The translations under genes were made by a program, and so were the position numbers. From Dysgonomonas sp. Marseille-P4361 (GTDB lineage: Bacteria > Bacteroidota > Bacteroidia > Bacteroidales > Dysgonomonadaceae), in NCBI RefSeq assembly GCF_900343125.1, contig NZ_OPYL01000007.1, positions 62,001 to 126,000 on the forward strand: 64,000 nt of DNA, written 5' to 3'. The notes beneath the pieces are model-generated. The model did no database searches. It was given only the letters and a program-made list of their open reading frames with translations, and was not told the origin of the DNA. Each line of letters begins with the position of its first letter. Position 1 is the stretch's first letter. Positions 1 to 9,267 of this stretch are shown piece after piece.

Positions 1-219
1 TACCCTTAACTTATCAATACATATGTTTTTTAAAGTTTGCATAGCATAACCTCCTACATTCGGATGATTATCAAGCTGATCCTTGATTCTCCAAAGCTTA
101 AGATAAGTCTCTTGGACAGCATCTTCAGCTTCAGTTTCATCCTTTAATATATTTCGGGCAAAACTTTGCAGTTTTTCACGAAGAGGAATGACTACTATTT
201 TAAACTTTTCTAACTCCAT
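1..219 (-). CDS. ECF-family RNA polymerase sigma factor, partial (C-terminus beyond window)
   Basis: The first 73 codons lie in the window, read from an ATG at 219 to the left edge. The product begins MELEKFKIVVIPLREKL and carries a sigma-70 region 2 pattern: an acidic EAEDAVQETYLKLW segment (about residues 30-43) followed by a region with NVGGYAMQTLKNICID. These are the core-binding and -10-recognition helices of extracytoplasmic-function sigma factors. Region 4 and any adjacent anti-sigma gene are outside the window, so the regulon cannot be inferred. A putA terminator lies just upstream, so it is probably transcribed separately; TACATTTT near 250 is a weak -7 candidate. Confidence is high for the family. 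Confidence 0.85.
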   Translation of the reverse strand, partial: MELEKFKIVVIPLREKLQSFARNILKDETEAEDAVQETYLKLWRIKDQLDNHPNVGGYAMQTLKNICIDKLRV

Positions 220-273
220 TTATAATGATAACGAGATAAGAACTAAAATGTAACATTAAAAATGTACTTTTTT

Positions 274-317
274 GAAAAAAGAGTTATAAGTGATGGATAA
301 CCAGCTTATAACTCTTT
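274..317 (-). terminator. Intrinsic terminator downstream of putA
   Basis: A perfect 13-bp stem pairs 278-290 (AAAGAGTTATAAG) with 305-317 (CTTATAACTCTTT) around a 14-nt loop. On the minus strand it is followed by a T-run (the A-run at 274-280). It lies 25 bases after the putA stop and separates putA from the sigma factor gene. Confidence 0.85.
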
Positions 318-341
318 AGAAATAATTATTTATTTTATCTT

Positions 342-3300
342 TTATCTCTCTTCGCCGAAGATACTACCATAGCGATGGTACTCATGTGCAATACTTTGCT
401 CTTTCAGATAATGCAGTAATTCTATTCGACCTTCGACAAGAGGCTTTTCTGAAGCAATATGCTTGCCTAGTTTTGCCGCATGATTATATATCGAATCAGA
501 GATATCTGTAGAGCATGTTCGTATCCTTTCGTATTTATCCATGTCCTTAATGAATGTTTCTTCATCTTGAACAACTATGTTAGCACCTAATATTGTCGCT
601 GTAGCCTGCTCTATAAATGGGAGTTTCTTGTCATCGCCAGATATACTTACAGTAATAGGTGTTTTGGCTATATGAGCGGCTAATATAACAAGAAGGACGT
701 CGGATAACTCATCATTTTCAACCCGTAAAACGATATTTTTTAGAGGTAAATAGCGGAATAAGTTTTCTTCTCCGTAAAGACGATTGACATCTCTCTCTTC
801 TGAAAACTCAACACCCCAGGCTGTCTTATAATTTTCAAAAGCGTAATCTAGACGAGCTTTCTCCTTTTCATCGGAAATGAAATCGGTTAGAGGAGATTTT
901 GATGATGAAGCTGGAATTGATCCTTTTTCAGTTATTTCAACGAAGCAAGTCACATAGTTCGGGCCACCGGCTTTTATTCCGCCACCAAAGGCAGATCGTT
1001 TCATTCCTCCAAACGGTTGTCTGTTAACTATTGCACCAGTTATTCCTCTGTTTATATATAAATTACCAGCTTCGATCTTATTTTTCCATATTTGTATTTC
1101 CTCTTCATTCAAGCTTTGTAGTCCTGCTGTAAGTCCATATTCTGATGAATTAGCATATTTGATACCTTGTTCTAAATCGTCAATGCATACAACTGATAAT
1201 AGAGGAGCGAATAATTCATTCTTGAAAATAAAGCTTTCAGGTTTAACACCCCATTTTACGGTAGGCTTTAAGATGTACTTTTTCTCATCAACAAATTCCG
1301 GCGCAACAAGCCATGATTCCCCTTCTTCCAAGTTGTTGATAGCATGAAGTAACTTGTCATTTTCATTCGTTATCATAGGACCCACCATATTCATCGTATC
1401 CCAAACACTACCGGTACGCATGCTTGTTACAGCATCTTTTAGTTTCAGTTTGAATGTCTCGTCGTTGTATATTTTCTTATCCAGCAACAATAACGAACAT
1501 GCAGAACATTTTTGTCCGGCATTGCCAAAGGCAGAGGCTACAATGTTGAGGATGGCATGATCCTGATCTCCATAGCCCGTTAATATAATCGCATTTTTAC
1601 CCCCGGTCTCTGCAGATAGAGGGGTTCTTGGACTATTCTCCAATAGTCTGAATGCAGTGTCAGTTCCTCCCGTCAAGATAATGTGTTTGATTGCAGGGTG
1701 AGCTGTCAGGCTGTTGAGAGAAGATCTGTCGGATGGGCAAACTACTTGTAATGCCTCTTTAGGTACTCCAGCATCCCAAAAGCATTTAGCAAACTCCCAC
1801 GCAATAGGAAGTGCTACAGTTGCCGGTTTTAGAATAACTGTATTGCCTCCGGCTAAAGCAGAGACAACTCCTCCTACAGGGATAGCCAACGGGAAGTTCC
1901 ATGGTGGAATAACAAGAATTACACCTTTGGGAGCAATGGAAATTGTTTCTAGCTGATCGAACTGTTTCATTGAGATAGGATAGAAGCGACAGAAATCAAT
2001 AGCTTCAGATACCTCTACATCTCCTTCCATAAAAGTTTTACTGGTAATGGCTGCCATACATCCTATTAGGTCGCCACGTTTTGCACTAATATTATCAGCA
2101 ACTTTATGTAAGATTTCATTTCGTTGGTCTATCGATGTTTTACCCCATTCTGATTTATCAGCTTCGGCAATCGCAATAATTTCTTCAACTTGTTTGAGTG
2201 TAGAAAGATTTGCTTCACAGAAACAGACTTCGTCATTGCGACTGCGATCATAATATCTTTTTTTATGCTCTGTGATTAATTCTTGCTCTCCAATTTGCAC
2301 AGGAACAATAAAGTTCTTTTCATTGACAGTCGTTCCCCATTTGCGAAGAATATTAAGTGCCCATGTTCTGTTTTGAGGTAGATCAAGATCGGTGTCAGGT
2401 TCATTCTTGAAATTAGAAATATCTTTAACTGGTATCGGAGGATTGTTCCTGTCTTGTTTCCTGTTAGGGGCAGCTATCATAGAGTCCTTTAAGTTATAAG
2501 CTTCTATAAATTGACTTTCGAGGAAACTCCACTGAGGACTTTCCAGTTTCAAGTTAAATGAATAGCTTAAGAAGTTATCTTTTCCCGTATTCTCGTCCAA
2601 ACGGCGAACAAGGTAAGAAACAGCATTTAAGAAATGTTCTTTCTTTACAACAGGAGTATAGAGAATAATTTGTTTCTCTAGCTTTCTCATAACACGAGGT
2701 AGGTGATTAGCCATTCCTTCGAGCATCTCAAAAGTTACATAGTTGCTTGAACCAAGCTTTTCACTCAACAGATATGCATATGCAATAGTGAAGAAGTTGT
2801 GAGAAGCAACTCCCACATGCAGTGCTTCGGCATTTTCGGGCAGTAGGGCAGTGTCCAATATGTGTAGATAGTTTGCATCTACTTTTACCTTGGATGGTAA
2901 AACAGGATTATCCCAACCTCGTAAAGAAGATATTATGCTTTCCATCTGCAAGTTGGCTCCTTTTACCAGACGCATTTTTAAATGAGCACCGCCATCAGTA
3001 TAACGTTGTTTAGCAAAATCAAGGAGTTCTTTATGTAGAAGACCAGCATCAGGGAGATATGCTTGTATTACAATACCTGCAGTATAGTTTTTGAATTCAG
3101 GCATGCTAAGTACTGTTTTAAACACATCAAGTGTCAGATGTATATCTTTGTACTCTTCCATATCCAAATTTACGAACTTAGGTTTGCTATTCCCCTGATG
3201 ATCTGTATATGGATATTTAATCGCTTGACGATATATTGATGCAACAAGTTCACATAGTTCTTTCTTATTTTCTTCGTAGCTTAGAGGATGTATCTGAGCA

Positions 3301-3848
3301 TATATACCGGATAACTTTATAGAAATGTAATTAATATCAGGTTCTTTGAGAGCTTCGAGATAATGTAAATAACGATTCTCAGCCTCATTATCACCTAAAA
3401 CCACTTCTCCCAGTAGATTGACATTTTGTCCAATTTTAGACTTCCAACGACTTGCAAGATGTTTTGTCAGTGCCGGGCGTTCTTCGGCTATGATTATCTT
3501 GTCTGTTTCTTTTCTCAATCTTTGTTTGAAGAGAGGAATGGATATACCCTCAAATAGATATCCTATATTGGTGAAAAGTTGCAACTGTATCTGGTCGAAA
3601 GAGTTAAAGAAGTCTGGTACACCATATTCTTCGATGAGTAATTTCATTCGCTTTGCTAACTTTTTATCATCTCTTATTTGTGATGATTCATCTAGCATTT
3701 TGGATAACAGAGTCTTATTTGCAGGGGTTTGTACTAATGAGGCAAACTTTTTTTGCTCTTTAATTTCAGCTGACGTTAGTTCGTTCTCAGCTTTATTTAG
3801 AAACTCTTTAGCCCATTCTATGATTTCTGTAGTTGTAATCTTTTCCAT
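342..3848 (-). CDS. putA: Bifunctional proline dehydrogenase / L-glutamate gamma-semialdehyde dehydrogenase
   Basis: This 1168-aa PutA-type fusion oxidises proline to glutamate in two steps. The FAD-dependent proline dehydrogenase barrel covers roughly residues 100-450, with RLVKGANLQME near 293-303, FEMLEGMAN near 373-381 and the substrate-binding Arg pair in YLVRRLDEN near 412-420. The aldehyde dehydrogenase domain spans about 520-1010: PWNF at 649-652, SAETGGKN with catalytic Glu747, and GQKCSAC with catalytic Cys781. About 150 C-terminal residues follow, as in long PutA proteins. There is no N-terminal ribbon-helix-helix domain, so it is not an autorepressor. The start ATG at 3848 is followed upstream by a candidate promoter (TAACTTTA at 3869-3862 with TTGG 19 nt further upstream). 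It is a monocistronic gene with its own terminator. Confidence 0.96.
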   Translation of the reverse strand: MEKITTTEIIEWAKEFLNKAENELTSAEIKEQKKFASLVQTPANKTLLSKMLDESSQIRDDKKLAKRMKLLIEEYGVPDFFNSFDQIQLQLFTNIGYLFEGISIPLFKQRLRKETDKIIIAEERPALTKHLASRWKSKIGQNVNLLGEVVLGDNEAENRYLHYLEALKEPDINYISIKLSGIYAQIHPLSYEENKKELCELVASIYRQAIKYPYTDHQGNSKPKFVNLDMEEYKDIHLTLDVFKTVLSMPEFKNYTAGIVIQAYLPDAGLLHKELLDFAKQRYTDGGAHLKMRLVKGANLQMESIISSLRGWDNPVLPSKVKVDANYLHILDTALLPENAEALHVGVASHNFFTIAYAYLLSEKLGSSNYVTFEMLEGMANHLPRVMRKLEKQIILYTPVVKKEHFLNAVSYLVRRLDENTGKDNFLSYSFNLKLESPQWSFLESQFIEAYNLKDSMIAAPNRKQDRNNPPIPVKDISNFKNEPDTDLDLPQNRTWALNILRKWGTTVNEKNFIVPVQIGEQELITEHKKRYYDRSRNDEVCFCEANLSTLKQVEEIIAIAEADKSEWGKTSIDQRNEILHKVADNISAKRGDLIGCMAAITSKTFMEGDVEVSEAIDFCRFYPISMKQFDQLETISIAPKGVILVIPPWNFPLAIPVGGVVSALAGGNTVILKPATVALPIAWEFAKCFWDAGVPKEALQVVCPSDRSSLNSLTAHPAIKHIILTGGTDTAFRLLENSPRTPLSAETGGKNAIILTGYGDQDHAILNIVASAFGNAGQKCSACSLLLLDKKIYNDETFKLKLKDAVTSMRTGSVWDTMNMVGPMITNENDKLLHAINNLEEGESWLVAPEFVDEKKYILKPTVKWGVKPESFIFKNELFAPLLSVVCIDDLEQGIKYANSSEYGLTAGLQSLNEEEIQIWKNKIEAGNLYINRGITGAIVNRQPFGGMKRSAFGGGIKAGGPNYVTCFVEITEKGSIPASSSKSPLTDFISDEKEKARLDYAFENYKTAWGVEFSEERDVNRLYGEENLFRYLPLKNIVLRVENDELSDVLLVILAAHIAKTPITVSISGDDKKLPFIEQATATILGANIVVQDEETFIKDMDKYERIRTCSTDISDSIYNHAAKLGKHIASEKPLVEGRIELLHYLKEQSIAHEYHRYGSIFGEER

Positions 3849-3861
3849 ATATATTAATATA

Positions 3862-3869
3862 TAAAGTTA
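3862..3869 (-). promoter_or_regulatory. Candidate putA -7 element
   Basis: The minus strand reads TAACTTTA, 7 of 8 bases of the Bacteroidetes TAnnTTTG consensus, with TTGG 19 nt upstream as a -33 candidate. It would give a 5' leader of about 10 nt. Confidence 0.45.
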
Positions 3870-4136
3870 GCAATGAACGATTTTCAGTCCAAGATATAAA
3901 AAAATATGAAAAATATTTAGTTTACTCTCAGCAATATGTAAATAGTTTTAATTTATATCTTTTTCTGTTCTTAATGAAATCATGTTATACCTTAAACTAT
4001 TGTTTTAGCTATAAATACGCATAAATGGAGATATACTTTTATTCTTCGAATCAAAAACCGAGATAAAAGAATATATTATAAAACATATATCGAAATAAAA
4101 AGCATTGTTTCTTGCTATATCCAGAAAACATTTCAT
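3870..4136. other. AT-rich intergenic region upstream of putA and the EF-G2 gene
   Basis: This is most of the 371-base divergent gap between putA and the EF-G2 gene. I see no tRNA, riboswitch or convincing small ORF. It is long and very AT-rich and is the place where operators for either gene would lie. No palindrome strong enough to call was seen before 4137. Confidence 0.5.
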
Positions 4137-4144
4137 TAAATTTG
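4137..4144 (+). promoter_or_regulatory. Candidate EF-G2 gene -7 element
   Basis: TAAATTTG is an exact match to TAnnTTTG. Transcription would start near 4148, giving a leader of about 70 nt that opens with the hairpin at 4152-4170. Confidence 0.55.
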
Positions 4145-4146
4145 GG

Positions 4147-4198
4147 AAAATCGCCTCAAAATTTGGGGCGTTTTATCATGAAAGCTTTAAATTATTAA
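4147..4198 (+). promoter_or_regulatory. 5' leader hairpin and six-codon upstream ORF ahead of the EF-G2 gene
   Basis: Positions 4152-4170 (CGCCTCAAAATTTGGGGCG) form a 9-bp stem with one G-U pair around a single base, flanked by AAAA on the left and TTTT on the right. A short reading frame follows at 4178-4198 (ATG, five codons, TAA; M-K-A-L-N-Y). The hairpin would lie at the extreme 5' end of the mRNA if the promoter at 4137-4144 is used. A role in mRNA stability or attenuation is inference; the short stem-to-loop geometry makes a strong terminator unlikely. Confidence 0.4.
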
Positions 4199-4219
4199 CC
4201 TATTAAAAACATTTAGGCC

Positions 4220-6379
4220 ATGAAAACTTACCAAACACAAGAAATCAAGAATATTGCTATTCTTGGTAGTTCGGGAGCTGGCAAAACCACTCTCGCTGAG
4301 GCCATGCTCTATGAAGCGGGTGTCATAAAACGCAGAGGAAGTGTTAAAGACGGAAATACAGTCTCGGACTATTTTCCGGTGGAAAAAGAATACGGTTATT
4401 CCGTTTTTTCCAGCATTTTCTCTGTGGAATGGATGAATCGAAAACTGAATTTTATAGATTGTCCGGGGTCAGATGATTTTATTGGAAATGTGGTTACTTC
4501 ATTAAATGTAACAGATACAGCACTGATGGTGCTGAATGCTCAATATGGTATCGAAGTAGGTACTATCAATCAATTGAGATATACACAGAGACTACAAAAA
4601 CCAGTTATTTTTATCGTAAATCAGCTCGATCATCCGAAAGCTGATTTTGATAATGTAGTTTCTCAACTAAAAGCCGATTATGGCGAAAAAGCTGTGTTGA
4701 TCCAGTATCCGGTTACAGTAGGAGAGGGTTTCAATGCGGTAATTGATGTTTTGAAATTTAAAATGTTCCGATGGAAACCCGAAGGTGGAGTTCCTGAGGT
4801 ACTCGATATACCTGCCGAAGAATTAGAAAAAGCTACAGAATTGCAACAAAAACTAGTAGAAGCGGCAGCCGAAAACGAAGAATCATTGATGGAAAAGTTC
4901 TTCGATCAAGGTACACTTACCGAAGATGAAATGCGTATGGGAATTCGTTGGGGACTTGTTCATCGTGACTTATATCCAATATTCTGCGTGTCTGCAGAGA
5001 AAGATATGTGTGTGCGTCGTACAATGGAGTTCCTCGGAAATGTTGTTCCTTACGTACGTGACTTACCTGCTCCTATAAATACAGAAGGGGAAGAGATTAA
5101 GCCTGATTCGAATGGCCCAACTAGTTTATTCTTCTTTAAGACAACTGTAGAACCACATGTGGGAGAAGTTTCCTACTTTAAAGTGATGAGTGGTAAGGTG
5201 CATGAAGGAGACGATCTTGTAAATGCTGACAGAGGCAGTAAAGAGCGTATGGGACAATTGTTTACTCCAGCAGGACAGCAACGTACAAAGATAGAAGAGC
5301 TTGTAGCGGGTGATATTGGTGCAGCCGTGAAACTGAAAGATGTACGTACCGGAAATACCCTTAATGCTAAAGGTGCAGAAAATAAATTCGACTTCATTAA
5401 ATATCCGGATCCTAAATACCGTCGCGCTATAAAGGCAGAAAGCGAAAAAGATACAGAAAAAATGAGTGAAGCTCTTCAACGTATGCATGAGGAAGATCCT
5501 ACATGGGTAATTGAAAACTCTAAAGAGCTTAAACAAATGATTGTTTCTGGTCAGGGAGAATTTCACTTGAAGACTCTTAAATGGAGAATAGAGAATAATG
5601 ATAAAATATCAATTGTATACTCTGAGCCAAAAATACCTTATCGTGAGACGATAACTAAAGCAGCTCGTGCAGACTATCGTCACAAAAAGCAGTCGGGTGG
5701 AGCCGGACAGTTTGGTGAAGTTCACATGATTGTAGAGCCATATACAGAGGGTATGCCAATGCCTAGCTCTTATAAATTTAATGGACAAGAGTATAAAATA
5801 CAGGCTCGCGATACGCAAGAGTACAATTTAGAGTGGGGAGGCAAGCTGGTGTTTGTTAGCAGTATTGTAGGTGGATCTATTGATACACGTTTCTTGCCAG
5901 CTATTGTAAAAGGTATTATGTCTCGTCTAGAGCAAGGTCCTCTTACAGGATCGTATGCACGTGATGTTCGTGTGATAGTGTACGATGGAAAGATGCACCC
6001 GGTCGATTCAAATGAAATCTCCTTTATGTTAGCAGGACGTAATGCTTTTAGTGAAGCATTTAAAAATGCGGGTCCAAAAATTCTAGAACCAATTTATGAT
6101 GTAACAGTTGCTGTCCCTTCCGACAAAATGGGAGATGTAATGGGTGACTTACAAGGGCGCCGTGCCATGATTATGGGAATGGAAAGTGATAAAGGAATTG
6201 AAATATTGAAGGCTAAAGTTCCGTTGAAGGAAATGTCTAATTATTCTATTTCACTAAGCTCACTGACTGGAGGTCGTGCTTCATTCTCTATGAAGTTTGC
6301 CAGTTACGAACTTGTCCCTTCCGATGTTCAAGATAAATTGTTGAAGGAATACGAAGCAACTCAAAAAGAAGAGGATTGA
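4220..6379 (+). CDS. fusA2: Elongation factor G paralogue (EF-G2 type) with degenerate GTPase motifs
   Basis: This 719-aa protein has the full EF-G domain order: G domain, domain II, then III-V with the EF-G IV/C-terminal motifs (GSYARDVRVIVYDGKMHPVDS, MGDLQGRRAMIMGM). The G domain is unlike housekeeping EF-G. The P-loop is GSSGAGKTT (16-24) instead of GHVDAGKTT. Switch II is DCPGSDDF (80-87), so the catalytic His of DTPGHVDF is Ser84. The base-recognition motif is NQLD (134-137) rather than NKxD. In Bacteroides thetaiotaomicron the EF-G2 paralogue is reported to support translation without GTP hydrolysis during carbon limitation and gut colonisation; this gene fits that class. It stands alone, with a long upstream region and a shared terminator with clpB. 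Confidence 0.88.
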   Translation: MKTYQTQEIKNIAILGSSGAGKTTLAEAMLYEAGVIKRRGSVKDGNTVSDYFPVEKEYGYSVFSSIFSVEWMNRKLNFIDCPGSDDFIGNVVTSLNVTDTALMVLNAQYGIEVGTINQLRYTQRLQKPVIFIVNQLDHPKADFDNVVSQLKADYGEKAVLIQYPVTVGEGFNAVIDVLKFKMFRWKPEGGVPEVLDIPAEELEKATELQQKLVEAAAENEESLMEKFFDQGTLTEDEMRMGIRWGLVHRDLYPIFCVSAEKDMCVRRTMEFLGNVVPYVRDLPAPINTEGEEIKPDSNGPTSLFFFKTTVEPHVGEVSYFKVMSGKVHEGDDLVNADRGSKERMGQLFTPAGQQRTKIEELVAGDIGAAVKLKDVRTGNTLNAKGAENKFDFIKYPDPKYRRAIKAESEKDTEKMSEALQRMHEEDPTWVIENSKELKQMIVSGQGEFHLKTLKWRIENNDKISIVYSEPKIPYRETITKAARADYRHKKQSGGAGQFGEVHMIVEPYTEGMPMPSSYKFNGQEYKIQARDTQEYNLEWGGKLVFVSSIVGGSIDTRFLPAIVKGIMSRLEQGPLTGSYARDVRVIVYDGKMHPVDSNEISFMLAGRNAFSEAFKNAGPKILEPIYDVTVAVPSDKMGDVMGDLQGRRAMIMGMESDKGIEILKAKVPLKEMSNYSISLSSLTGGRASFSMKFASYELVPSDVQDKLLKEYEATQKEED

Positions 6380-6398
6380 TTCTCTACTTGTATCCAAT

Positions 6399-6434
6399 AA
6401 AAAAAGAGTCTCGAATACATCGAGACTCTTTTTT
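6399..6434. terminator. Bidirectional terminator between the EF-G2 gene and clpB
   Basis: A perfect stem pairs AAAAAGAGTCTCG (6400-6412) with CGAGACTCTTTTT (6421-6433) around an 8-nt loop. The A- and T-runs on either side let it serve both convergent genes. Confidence 0.92.
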
Positions 6435-6450
6435 ATTATAATGAATTGTA

Positions 6451-9039
6451 TTAATTTTTGAAGTCCAGTTCGCCATCTTTCATATCTACTATAATAGGAT
6501 TCTCTCTATTGACAGAGCCTGCCAATATCTGTTTCGATAGCGGGTCCAAAACCATTCGTTGAATAGCTCTTTTTACTGGACGAGCTCCAAACTCGGGATC
6601 AAATCCTATTTGAGCAATCCAACCAATAGCATCATCTGTAAATTCAAGTTTAATACCATTGTTCTCTAACATTTTTACAACACCATTAAGTTGAATACGT
6701 ACAACCTGTTCGATCTGCTTCATGTCGAGAGGCTCAAACATTACAATCTCATCTATACGGTTCAAAAATTCGGGACGGATAGTAGATTTCAACATATCCA
6801 GAACTTCATTCTTAGTTTTCTCTATCACTTCATCTCTGTTCAAAGGAGTTATTCCCATAAAGTTTTGACGAATTAGACTAGAACCCATGTTTGAAGTCAT
6901 AATGATAATCGTATTTTTGAAGTTTACAACACGACCTTTATTATCAGTCAATCGACCATCATCCAGAACCTGCAATAAGATATTGAACACATCCGGGTGA
7001 GCTTTTTCAATTTCGTCAAATAAGACAACTGAGTATGGTTTTCGACGTATGGCCTCTGTCAACTGACCTCCTTCATCGTATCCTACATATCCCGGAGGTG
7101 CACCTATTAGTCGGGTTGCACTGAATTTCTCTTGATATTCACTCATATCGATACGGGTCATCATATTTTCGTCGTCGAATAAGAATTCTGCAAGAGCTTT
7201 TGCCAACTCAGTCTTACCAACGCCGGTTGTTCCCAAGAATATAAATGAACCAATAGGACGCTTAGGATCTTGCAATCCGGCACGGCTACGACGGATAGCA
7301 TTAGCAACGGCCGAAATAGCTTCATCCTGTCCAACAACACGTTTGTGCAGTTCAGTTTCCAAATTCAGGAGTTTGTCTTTTTCGCTTTGAAGCATCTTGT
7401 TTACAGGGATACCAGTCCAACGAGAAACTACATCGGCAATATCGAATGAATCAACTTCTTCTTTTATCATGGCCTGACTACCTTGCATTTCGTGCAACTG
7501 TGTCTGAAGCTTATTGATGTCATCTTCCAGCTCTTTGAGTTTACCATAACGCAACTCTGCAACCTTTCCATAATCACCTTCTCGTTCAGCCTTGTCAGCT
7601 TCGAATTTTACATTTTCGATTTCTATTTTATTTTGCTGAATTTTGTTGATGACTTCTTTCTCCGATTGCCATTTAGCTTTCAGTTCCGTTTCTTCTTCTT
7701 TCAGAGCGCTGATCTGTTTAGACAGTTCTTCTTCTTTTGGCTTATCATTTTCTCTTCTGATAGCTTCACGCTCAATTTCAAGCTGTTTGATACGGCGGCT
7801 TTTTTCATCCAGTTCTTCAGGAACAGAATCTACTTCCATGCGTAATTTAGCAGCAGCTTCGTCCATCAGGTCGATAGCTTTATCGGGTAAGAAACGATCA
7901 GTAATGTAACGGCTCGAAAGCTGAACAGCAGCAATAATAGCTTCGTCTTTGATTCGAACCTTATGATGGTTTTCGTACTTTTCTTTCAGACCACGAAGTA
8001 TTGAGATCGCATCCATTTCGCTAGGCTCATCCACCATCACTACTTGGAAACGACGCTCAAGGGCTTTATCTTTTTCGAAATATTTCTGATATTCGTCAAG
8101 TGTAGTTGCTCCGATAGAGCGTAGTTCTCCCCTAGCAAGGGCAGGTTTTAATATATTGGCAGCATCCATTGCTCCTTCACTCTTGCCTGCACCTACCAGA
8201 GTGTGTATTTCGTCGATGAACAAAATGATGTCACCTTCGGATTTCGTTACCTCATTGACAACCGCTTTTAATCGTTCTTCAAATTCACCTTTATACTTCG
8301 CCCCGGCTATCAGAGCACCCATATCTAAAGAGTAAATTTGTTTATTCTTTAGGTTTTCCGGAACGTCACCACGTACGATACGATGTGCTAAGCCTTCTGC
8401 TATGGCAGTTTTACCTGTACCCGGTTCACCTATAAGGATAGGGTTATTCTTCGTTCTACGGCTCAATATCTGTAATACACGACGTATTTCTTCGTCACGC
8501 CCAATAACAGGGTCTAGCTTGCCTTCACGCGCACGTTGAGTCAAATTGATTGCATACTTCTCTAAAGACTGATAAGTATCTTCTGCCGATTGGCTGGTCA
8601 CATTGTTCCCCTTACGCAATTCTTTGATTGCAGCTTGTAATTCTTTTTCAGATATACCAGCGTCTTTCAGTATTCGTGCAGCAGAACTTTTTCCTGACAA
8701 GATACCAAGTAAAAGATGTTCGATGGAGACAAACTGATCGCCCATTTCTTTAGCATAGTCAGTAGCCTTTTGCAGATCAGTATTACTCTCTCTGCTAAGA
8801 TAAGGTTCACCTCCCGAAACTTTAGGGTAGGATTCTATTTCATTATTTATGACTGTTGTTACATGAGATGGGTTTGCTCCTAATTTCTGAAAAAGGAAAT
8901 TAACAACATTCTCACCGGTCATAATCACAGCTAAAAGGATATGTGCAGGCTCAATAGACTGCTGTCCTTTTCCTTTTGTAATCTCAACAGCCTTTTGTAT
9001 AGCTTCTTGAGATTTGATGGTAAAATTATTGAAATTCAT
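6451..9039 (-). CDS. clpB: ATP-dependent chaperone ClpB
   Basis: This 862-aa Hsp100 disaggregase works with DnaK to extract proteins from aggregates in the cytoplasm. The Clp N-domain (about 1-145) is complete. AAA+ domain 1 has Walker A GEPGTGKT (204-211) and Walker B ILFIDE (273-277). A long coiled-coil M domain (about 400-530) marks it as ClpB rather than ClpA/C. AAA+ domain 2 has Walker A GTTGVGKT (603-610) and ends with the Clp D2-small domain. Length is normal. It is monocistronic, converges on the EF-G2 gene and shares its terminator. The upstream region carries repeated TTGCCAAA elements that may be a heat-shock operator. Confidence 0.97.
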   Translation of the reverse strand: MNFNNFTIKSQEAIQKAVEITKGKGQQSIEPAHILLAVIMTGENVVNFLFQKLGANPSHVTTVINNEIESYPKVSGGEPYLSRESNTDLQKATDYAKEMGDQFVSIEHLLLGILSGKSSAARILKDAGISEKELQAAIKELRKGNNVTSQSAEDTYQSLEKYAINLTQRAREGKLDPVIGRDEEIRRVLQILSRRTKNNPILIGEPGTGKTAIAEGLAHRIVRGDVPENLKNKQIYSLDMGALIAGAKYKGEFEERLKAVVNEVTKSEGDIILFIDEIHTLVGAGKSEGAMDAANILKPALARGELRSIGATTLDEYQKYFEKDKALERRFQVVMVDEPSEMDAISILRGLKEKYENHHKVRIKDEAIIAAVQLSSRYITDRFLPDKAIDLMDEAAAKLRMEVDSVPEELDEKSRRIKQLEIEREAIRRENDKPKEEELSKQISALKEEETELKAKWQSEKEVINKIQQNKIEIENVKFEADKAEREGDYGKVAELRYGKLKELEDDINKLQTQLHEMQGSQAMIKEEVDSFDIADVVSRWTGIPVNKMLQSEKDKLLNLETELHKRVVGQDEAISAVANAIRRSRAGLQDPKRPIGSFIFLGTTGVGKTELAKALAEFLFDDENMMTRIDMSEYQEKFSATRLIGAPPGYVGYDEGGQLTEAIRRKPYSVVLFDEIEKAHPDVFNILLQVLDDGRLTDNKGRVVNFKNTIIIMTSNMGSSLIRQNFMGITPLNRDEVIEKTKNEVLDMLKSTIRPEFLNRIDEIVMFEPLDMKQIEQVVRIQLNGVVKMLENNGIKLEFTDDAIGWIAQIGFDPEFGARPVKRAIQRMVLDPLSKQILAGSVNRENPIIVDMKDGELDFKN

Positions 9040-9105
9040 ATGTATGTATGTTTTGTGTTATTCTTATTAATTAAACAGTTAGTTGTTAACATTCGTTCAA
9101 AATAT

Positions 9106-9136
9106 TTGCCAAAGTGATATAATTGCCAAAATGGCA
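9106..9136. promoter_or_regulatory. Repeated TTGCCAAA elements and palindrome upstream of clpB
   Basis: TTGCCAAA occurs at 9106-9113 and again at 9123-9130, 17 bases apart. The second copy is part of a perfect palindrome TGCCA-AAA-TGGCA (9124-9136). The array lies about 70-100 bases upstream of the clpB start on the minus strand. It is not the CIRCE element bound by HrcA. An operator for a heat-shock regulator is inference. Confidence 0.4.
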
Positions 9137-9237
9137 GTTGTAGAGTTTGCCCGTTCTACATATTTTATTCATTTGTTAAATTAAGGATATCAGGTGTTAT
9201 TCTTTTTTTATTGGATCAGTAAATAAAAGATTCTTGC

Positions 9238-9245
9238 TAATTTTG
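9238..9245 (+). promoter_or_regulatory. -7 element of the PLP-enzyme gene
   Basis: TAATTTTG matches TAnnTTTG exactly and would give a leader of about 19 nt before the ATG at 9268. Confidence 0.55.
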
Positions 9246-9267
9246 AGTCGCACTAAAAATAGAGAAG

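Noticed and set aside
3418-3864. 148-codon open frame on the plus strand
   Set aside because: It lies entirely opposite the well-supported putA coding sequence and has no recognisable domain or promoter.
9040-9267. SAM-responsive leader upstream of the Cys/Met PLP enzyme
   Set aside because: An exact -7 box lies only 22 bases before the start codon, which leaves no room for an aptamer.
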